From Rehmannia glutinosa (lineage: Eukaryota > Streptophyta > Magnoliopsida > Lamiales > Orobanchaceae): a stretch of 64,000 nucleotides of DNA. Location of the stretch: NCBI GenBank assembly GCA_016081115.2, contig JABTTQ020002177.1, positions 146,443-210,442 of the forward strand. Reading direction: 5' to 3'. The notes below the pieces were generated by a model. It was not told where the DNA came from, searched no databases, and was given only the letters and a program-made list of their open reading frames with translations. The translations under genes and the position numbers were made by a program. Below are positions 57,318-64,000 of the stretch, one piece after another; position 1 is the first letter of the stretch, and each line of letters opens with the position of its first letter.

Positions 57318-58911
57318 AGTCGGACATGGAGTTGCTCCACCGCAACATAAAAGTGAAATTGCCGGACTAGAAGAGAGCATGAACTAGAAGTTCTTATGGC
57401 AGAGATGAAGTTGCTAGCGGTGAAATGAGACAAAGGCTACACTGGCCGAGTTCCGCCGCCTTACTCCAAAGAAGATATCAGCAGTAATTCAACAAACAAC
57501 CGACCGGACTTCATTCGAGTGGCTTATTTCTGGCCTAATTGTTTTGGTGATGATGCCAAAAAGAAGGAAGATGAGGCCTTAAAGGAATTGAAAGGTGAAG
57601 TTGAAGGGAGTAATAAGGAGGCGAAGAAGGAGTATTCGCAAATGGGAATGAAGCTTTTTTTTTAATAAGTTGGGAGTCTTGGTTGGAGGGATGTGATAAA
57701 TTTCAAATAAACCGAGAGATACAAGGTTCGAACCCTGGTTAATACCCTTATAAAGGGTGAGTGATACCACTTGAGCTACAAGCTAGTGGTAAAGGAGAAT
57801 GAAGCTTGAAGAACCCCCCTTTAAAACTCATGTTTGATGAGACCCCAAAGAAGAGATGTCACTGCTTCTATTCTCAAAGAACTACCGAAAGAGCTATCCT
57901 GTTGAATGTAAAGTTGAGATGGCAATGAAAGAACCAAGAAAAGCCATTGAGTCAATTCAAGAAGGTAGCCGAGAAGCAATCAACGCGCATTTAGGATATC
58001 AGAAAACAGTATGATGGTCCTCCAACCGAAAAGGATTACCCTGCAATAAAACCCCCGAGAGAATTTTCCATGCCTGATTCTGGATCTGAGCCCAGATCGC
58101 TAGAGGAATTCGAAACTCTAGAAGCAGAAGGATATTTTCAAGACATGACTCTACCACAAGCCTCGATATCCATCTTGGGATAAGGGATTTGATCTATGCA
58201 AGACTACTGACAGTGACCAAGTTCCAAGAATCACTCACCGAAAATCGAAAGCTCAAGTGCAATATACTCCCGCAGAGGAAGGGAGATGAGGGAAGGGGTA
58301 GACATGGTGGCAGATCGGGAGAAGTAGTCAACAACGCCAAAACGAGAAGATATCAAGTATGTGGATCCTGCAAGAAGAGACTCATATCTTTGGGACGGAT
58401 ATGATCATCTTGCTAACATGGAAGTTGCACGCAAGAATGCTGAAGCAATAAGAAGACAGGAAGCTGAGAATGCTCAAACAACTCGCAAATGGGAGAAAAG
58501 GCAGCGAAGGGATGACCCTGCTGCAAAGCGAGCATATGAGAAGAAGAAGAAGGAGGAAGAGGAAAGGAAGAGGAGGAGAACTGATGAAGAAGAGAGAAGA
58601 AGGAAGCAGCCAAGGCGTTGAAGACAGCTGCAAACCCCTTCGTGTATTTTACTTAACTGTAAATACATAGCTGTAAGTTTTCCCTGTAAAATAGCTCTGA
58701 GAATTTCCTTGTAATATTTATCCTCTTTGTAACCTAGCTTAGATACAGTTTGTAATGCAATATTTGTATGAGCTTTGTTACTTGTTGTAAACAGCTTTGT
58801 AAAGGACAAGAATGTTATGATCAATAAAAATTGAACATTCAAAGCATACATTCTTTGTTACTGCACTGCTTGTTTTTCTGTTTATTTATTGTTTGTTTAA
58901 GTTTTGGCATC
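57318..58911 (+). other. Degenerate sequence between inverted LTRs, with charged C-terminal-like frame
   Basis: Between the two oppositely directed LTRs. Fragments of open frame on the plus strand: FIRVAYFWPNCFGDDAKKKE (about 57510), LEEFETLEAEGYFQDMTLPQ (about 58102) and a highly charged frame at 58361-58621 (ANMEVARKNAEAIRRQEAEN followed by K/E/R runs). The last looks like a coiled coil. It lies upstream of a polypurine tract, so some or all of this may be the 3' internal region of the plus-strand element. A SINE interrupts it. I do not recognise the protein. Confidence 0.4.
57657..57797 (-). mobile_element. tRNA-derived SINE, minus strand, with 11-bp duplication
   Basis: On the minus strand: accactagcttgtagctcaa with A-box-like tagctcaagtggta, then B box gggttcgaacct, then a body ending in a short poly(A). 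A perfect 11-bp repeat GAATGAAGCTT flanks it (57646-57656 and 57798-57808). Confidence 0.85.
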
Positions 58912-58928
58912 ATCAAAAAGGGAGAAAT

Positions 58929-60449
58929 TGTTAGAAAATTTATTTGTTAGATTTTGATAATACCATGTAAAACTTAGACTAGGAAGTTGGCACCCCATTT
59001 CTTTGTAATTTTGCATTGTAATAGATAGGACTGAAAGAGCTGAGTGAAGTCCGCTAAGTCAAGAATGCAAGAAGTCAATCGCAGATTAGAGTGAAGATCT
59101 TGTGTCACCGAGTATGCCAAGTAAGGAAGACAATGACTCGATCGAAGGAGAGCCAGGTGAGGAACAACGTGTAAAGATTGAGAAAGTGTACCAAGTCAAT
59201 GAAAGAAGCCAAGTCTATCGGTTGAAGTGATAGTTGAGTCATTCTTATGATTGAGCCGACCAAGTCACTGTGGGTAAAGGCAAAGCAATAAGTCAAGACA
59301 ACCGACATTGATCCATTGGAAGGAAGTCAAGAATATTACTCGATATAGTAATATGTCCAAGCCGCTAGATCTTAAAGTATTCGCCTTAAACATGCAAAAG
59401 GAATAAGCCAATGGGAAACACTAAAGCTTATGGGAGGCCCCTGTAAAGGCGCAGAAACCATTTAATACGAGGAAGCGGTCAACATCATCTTTTGCATCAA
59501 GAAAATACAAGCCAACGAACAAGAAGTGTCATTTGAAAATAGCCCATCTCTTCAACGGGCAAATTTTCAAATGAGCACTATAAAAAAGTTGAGGAAGCAT
59601 TTGAAAAAAAACCGAACCAAGCACCTAACAAAGCAAGCGGTTGTCAAGCAAGTATAACTCCGCAATATTCTCAAAGCTTATCATAGAATTCCTGCCCTAA
59701 AAACTCAAGAAACTCGATCCAACACACGCCCGTGAAGAAAGAAAATTTCAACTAGTTGAAGAGGAAACTTTTGAAGAACAAAAAGGATCTACTTTCCTAC
59801 AAGTTGAAGGAGTTGTAGAAAGGTTCAAGATCGAACCAGAGATTCAAATTTGTTGGAGGTCAGAACAAATCCAAGGACTTGAAAGTCATCATTTGAAGGC
59901 AAATTGTCTTGCGGAAGAAGCCGAGTCGCAGGAGAAGCCGAGTGTGTGATCAAGGATGTCTCTAGACAGAGAACTACTTTGTAATATGATCTCGTTACTT
60001 AGTGGATTCCTCCAGAGTTGGAGAATAGTGGATTAGAGGAATTATCCTATCCTCGAACCACTATAAAAATTACTTGTGTCATTTTACTTCAACATTTACT
60101 TTCTTGCATATATTTTTATATCTGTTGTTAAGTTAATTTGCTAATCCAACCGATAAACAATGTTCAAAACAAGTGTTAAAAATGAGCTTTAATCAATCAA
60201 AAGGGTGTTAAGTCTTGTTGTTAAACACCAAATCAACTAAAGTTTGTTAGCTTAAGCAAATAAATTATACTATCCACTCTATCGAGTGCTGGTGAAAGGT
60301 AGCGAATATAGCCAACCTAGTCGCTCCCCTAAGGACACGCGATTGATTTGAGTCAACTATGTTGAAATTCTTAAAAAGATTAAAAGTGAAAATTTGGTAA
60401 GGTTTATACAACCTCCTTCTAAACCTTACACCACACCCTCGGGACTAAG
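58929..60449 (+). mobile_element. 3' LTR of a copia element, plus strand
   Basis: Preceded by a polypurine tract (aaaaagggagaaa, 58915-58927) and starting TGTTAGAAAATTTATTTG at 58929. It shares order and wording with the LTRs at 24910 and 55779: gataccatgtaaaacttag, aacgggcaaattttcaaatg, tagtggattcctccagagtt and gtttatacaacctccttcta near the end. The 3' end is mutated (expected gacctaca reads gactaagg), so its right limit is set by comparison. No 5' LTR in the same direction was found nearby. Confidence 0.82.
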
Positions 60450-60591
60450 GAGGGCACGTGAGTTTTTGGTAATGAGGTTAAGTCTCACGGATGGACCGAC
60501 AAAGATCCGCCCATTCATGTAACATTGATATCAAAAATTTAATTTATTTATTCATTTTGCTCACGCATAACTTTCAACTATAATTTCGATT

Positions 60592-61213
60592 GAGAAAATG
60601 CAAAATTAGTCTGTACACTAGAGTGGTGTTGCAATATTAGTCTCAGAACTTTTGAATTTGTGATTGTCCATATATTTTTCTTTTTTTTTCAATATTGGTC
60701 CGTAAATTTTGATTTGTGCGGTTATGGTCTTATAAGTTTTAATTTGGTACAAATTTTGTCCTCGATGACTATTTTAATATTTCAACTATCCTAAAATACT
60801 CTTGGTAGCCAAAATATACAATATACCTAAGATCAAGTATAAAATATAATCGTCAGCCTATGTTTTTAGTACTTGTATTTGTCATTAATATTATAGATTG
60901 CCCAATTAGAGAATAATTTTAGATTTATGAACACGGAGCAACTCCAAGATACTGAGTTCGACATGTATTATTTTCCGATGGAAATGCAAAAACATTTGCA
61001 CATTTATAAAAATTGGTTATTTTGGCTAATAAGAATGAAATTACCACAACTAAAAATATTAGACTAAAATTGTGAAATCCTAAAAATTATAGGATTAAAA
61101 TTGTTATTTTTCGAGGGCCAAAATTATTATAGGACCAAAATTGCAATTCCAAAAGTTACGAGACTAATATGATAACACAACTATAGATACATGACTACTT
61201 TTGCAATTTTTCC
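60592..61213. mobile_element. Mutator-type MITE, 622 bp, 9-bp duplication
   Basis: The left end gagaaaatgcaaaattagtc and the right end, reverse complemented, ggaaaaattgcaaaagtagt match. The similarity continues inward for about 75 bp (atattagtctcagaactttt versus atattagtctcgtaactttt). A perfect 9-bp duplication ATTTCGATT flanks it (60583-60591 and 61214-61222), as for Mutator-like elements. No coding sequence. Confidence 0.9.
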
Positions 61214-61229
61214 ATTTCGATTTTGATAA

Positions 61230-61868
61230 GGGTGGCGCTATTTGCACCCAAATATTTGATTAATACACCACATTTCTACATACACTCCATCCCTATTTTA
61301 CAAACCCATCTAATTACTAAATACACCACACCTATATTTCCAATTTTACCGTCCAAACTAAAAACCCTAACTTAAAAATCAGCTTTTGGGGAAAAAAGTT
61401 GTTTCCATCGTTTTTTTGGAAAAAACAGCTTTTTTCAAAAAAGTTGGAAAAAATCAGTTTTTGTGGAAAACCTGTCAGCTTTTGGAAAAAATACATTTTT
61501 TTCTAAATGAAGTCGGGAAAATCAGCTTTTTTTGGGAAAAAAGAGAACAGCCTTTTGGGAAACAATAAAGTTCGCTTTCCTGTTTTTTGGGAAAAAACAG
61601 CTTTTCGAAAAAGCTGAAAAATCAGGTTTTTGAAAAACAAAGTTCGAAAAAATCGCCTTTTAAAAAACTATTTTTTTTCTGAAAAATTCAAATTTGAAAA
61701 TCATTTTTTTTTGGGGGAAAAAAAGAACAGCTTTTTCTTAAAGTTAAGTTTTTTCCAAATAAGCAGTACGCCAGATTTATGTTGTTTATTTTACGCGATA
61801 TCATACTTTAACTTGGCTTACATTTTCAGAATATCGTGAGCAGGCGTATTAATCAAATAACGCCACCC
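61230..61868. mobile_element. Mutator-type MITE, 639 bp, 9-bp duplication
   Basis: Left end gggtggcgctatttgcaccc; right end reverse complement gggtggcgttatttgattaa; both continue to gattaatac. A perfect 9-bp duplication TTTTGATAA flanks it (61221-61229 and 61869-61877). The interior (61385-61745) is a dense imperfect mixture of gggaaaaaacagctttt and its complement. Confidence 0.88.
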
Positions 61869-62032
61869 TTTTGATAATTAAATATTTCTTTTTTTCATTT
61901 CAAATAGACGATAAGTCGATAACTCTCTGAGGTAAAGGAACACAAGCATATTGGCAAGGGCGGGGCATCAGGGTGGAGGATATGCCATGGGAGAGAATTT
62001 CGACAACAGTAATCTTTGTAGAGCAATCTCCG

Positions 62033-64000
62033 ATGGGAGATTATATTTTGAGGTCGAAAATTGGAGAAAGTTCGATTTCGACGGTTTGAAAGGAGCACAG
62101 AACCACCGGTGAAGTGGTGGCTCTGAAGCAAATCCCGGTGGCTAAGCTGACTCGCCATCTTAGGAATTGCTTGGAGTGTGAGGTCACCTTCTTTGTCCTC
62201 CGTCAACCACCCCAACATAATTCGCCTCCTCGATTTCTTCAGTTAGCATCTGGACTTTGCTTTAATTTGTTGACTCATCACTTTTCACTAATGAAATTGT
62301 ATAATTGATGATCATGTGTAGCTTAACTTCGGTGTCCTTGTTCTTATTTTATTTTCTAAAGTTAATATCTTGTTGGTTGGAAATTGGAATGATTTGTTAC
62401 CTTCGACACATTACAAGATTAATCTGGTTTATCGAAAATCAGTCCCTGACTTCTTTAATAATGGCTTTTCAGTGGTTCTTTCCTTTCCTGATCCTGTTTA
62501 GTCCGTTTGGCTTCGACTGTTAATTGTTTTTCTGAACTTTCATTAGTCAACTTGAGCTCAATTTGTGCCTACTGAACTATTTAGTGCTTATGTTGTACTA
62601 TTGCATTTGTCGGTTTTGTCCCTTGCTAGAGTAATGCTTTATATAGCATTCCTTGTTGTGTGGCCTCGCTTATAATGAGTTTCAGTCTCTATTTTTATAA
62701 TGAGTTCAAAGTACGATTACACTTCCATGTCTAACATGTATCAAGTACCTGAATCATTATTATGTGATGGAACATCTATGTTCTATTTCCTATCATTATG
62801 TTTACATTTGACAAAGATAGTTAGTTGTTTCTTGCAAGTGCTGTTGGATTAGATTTTGTTTTTCTTCTTTAAGTCTTGGTATTCAGCCTCTGGACTGATG
62901 GAAGCCTAAATTCATGTTGTTATATGAAAATGATATCTACGCAAGGAATAATTATCAGTGATTCCTATTAAATCCTGGTTGACAATATTCAAAATAGGTT
63001 ATTCACTAGTTTGTTGTGTTTATGGGACAAAAAGTAATTAATGCTTTGTAATGAAGTGGTGCAATCGGCAAGAACGTTTGTTGATCTAATGATCTTTGTG
63101 GCATCTAGCTTCCTTTTAGTACCTGACTAAAAAAGTTAGTGACTTACTACTCAGTGTGAAGACAACATTATCCTTGTCCTGGAGTTCTGTGTGGGGGGAA
63201 TTTAGCTTACATCCGATGCCATGGCAGAGTCCAAGAGTGTACAGCTAAAAGATCCATGCAGCAGCTAGGTAAAATTTTGTTCAGGAAACTAACTTACAGT
63301 TTCTCATTTGACATGAATTTGACATTTCTAGAATTGCAGCAGCTGGTCTAAAAGTATTGAAACAGAATCATATTGTTCATCGTGGACTTGAAACCAGAGG
63401 TGTGTTTTGTGTTGGAAGTCAAGAGATATATTCTCGCTTACTCATGCACAAACAATTAAATGATTTTTCATACTTATTATTGGTATTTTCCTATGAATTA
63501 TGATACTGGCTCAGAATATTCTTTGTTTGGCTTTTTGAGTGCACCCAGTTCTAAAACTTGCTGATTTTGGACTTTCCAGGTAATCTCATAAAAAGGAAAA
63601 CCCCAGATTAAAGTTTGATCTCGTTACTTTTTGACCTCTTTAATTAGGTTATGTTTTTATGGGACTAGGATTTTACTTCCCGATGAATCTGCAGAGACGG
63701 GTTTATGGTCACCATTGTACATGGCTCCGGAAATTCTACAGTTTCAGAGATATGATGAGAAGGTTTGTAATGTTGTCCTTTGATTATATCATAAAAACTA
63801 ATGCAGAACTTCTTGATAGGTTGATATGTGGAGTGTTGGTGCAATTCTTTTTTGAACTTCTCAATGGCTATCCACCTTTTCATGGCAGGACTAGTGTCCA
63901 GGTAACATATGGTTTAAACTGGAGGAATTCTGCCTTTTTTTTTTTCTTCAATTATGTTTCCTCAACTAAAATTGGTGGTTCCAGATTCTGCAGAATATCA
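62033..64000 (+). pseudogene. ATG1: ATG1/ULK-type autophagy kinase (ATG1t-like), broken, runs off the window
   Basis: Exons by homology and splice sites: 62033-62239, about 63156-63268, 63340-63399, 63515-63579, 63669-63762, 63820-63901 and 63985 on. They encode GDYILRSKIGESS, EVVALKQIPVAKLTRHLRNC (lysine of the ATP site), a hinge ILVLEFC, GRVQECTAKRSMQQL, GLKVLKQNHIVHR, VLKLADFGLSR, ILLPDESAET, PLYMAPEILQFQRYDEK, VDMWSVGAILF and ILQNI. ATG1 kinases start autophagosome formation; this one resembles plant ATG1t, which is little more than the kinase domain. Damage seen: a TGA after ISTV in exon 1, an extra T at about 62194, no GT at the exon 1 donor (ttcag/ttagc), a missing A at about 63200, an extra G inside the HRD motif (about 63383), a TGA in exon 4, SPLYM preceded by GLW rather than CG, and an extra T near 63851. 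Pseudogene or poorly resolved sequence. Confidence 0.85.

Noticed and set aside
58382..58851. Minus-strand Ser/Leu-rich frames opposite the charged coiled-coil frame
   Set aside because: Mirror image of the purine-rich plus strand; no independent evidence.

Overview
The window is plant nuclear DNA, most likely from a eudicot (possibly an asterid; this is an inference from gene and repeat types, not a tested placement). It is AT-rich and dominated by transposable elements. Only three regions look like host genes, all with plant-type introns or receptor-kinase architecture.

Host genes: (i) 11040-13369 (+), an intronless G-type lectin receptor-like kinase of the RLK1/LecRK type, intact except for one missing base in a T run at 12162-12166. 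(ii) 15427-16930 (-), a complete three-exon gene for a 124-residue DUF167/UPF0235 (C15orf40-like) protein, with a possible short divergent first exon at 14876 (+). (iii) 62033 to the right edge (+), an ATG1/ULK-type autophagy kinase, closest by eye to ATG1t, with most exons recognisable but several frameshifts and stops.

Repeats, left to right. 0.5-4 kb: a degenerate LARD-like LTR element with a 56-bp tandem array. 6.0-8.3 kb: a 0.65-kb segmental duplication, both copies carrying the same tRNA-derived SINE insertion. 7.2 and 10.6 kb: MITEs. 17.2-21.0 kb: a ~120-bp minisatellite split by a 3-kb foldback element sitting in a (TA)n tract. 21.1-26.9 kb: a 5.8-kb element with TG...CA ends and a perfect 5-bp duplication, itself carrying a nested 1.64-kb solo LTR with its own perfect 5-bp duplication. 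27-32.9 kb: three copies of an AT-rich repeat, broken by one (TA)n-targeting element and two hAT-type MITEs. 33-38.7 kb: a decayed L1-type LINE. 40358-50366: a 10-kb CACTA (En/Spm) element with both termini, 3-bp duplication, TnpD- and TnpA-like genes and subterminal repeats. 53.3-54.65 kb: another (TA)n-targeting foldback element. 54.8-60.45 kb: LTRs of the same copia family as the 24.9-kb solo LTR, in opposite orientations, with PBS, gag remnant and polypurine tract. 60.6-61.9 kb: two Mutator-type MITEs placed almost end to end.

The most interesting pattern is the set of three elements (17.6-20.6, 28.6-29.65, 53.3-54.65 kb) that share a build: insertion into a (TA)n microsatellite, related inverted termini, and interiors made of short tandem or foldback repeats. 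No prokaryote-type system, CRISPR array, rRNA or canonical tRNA gene was seen.
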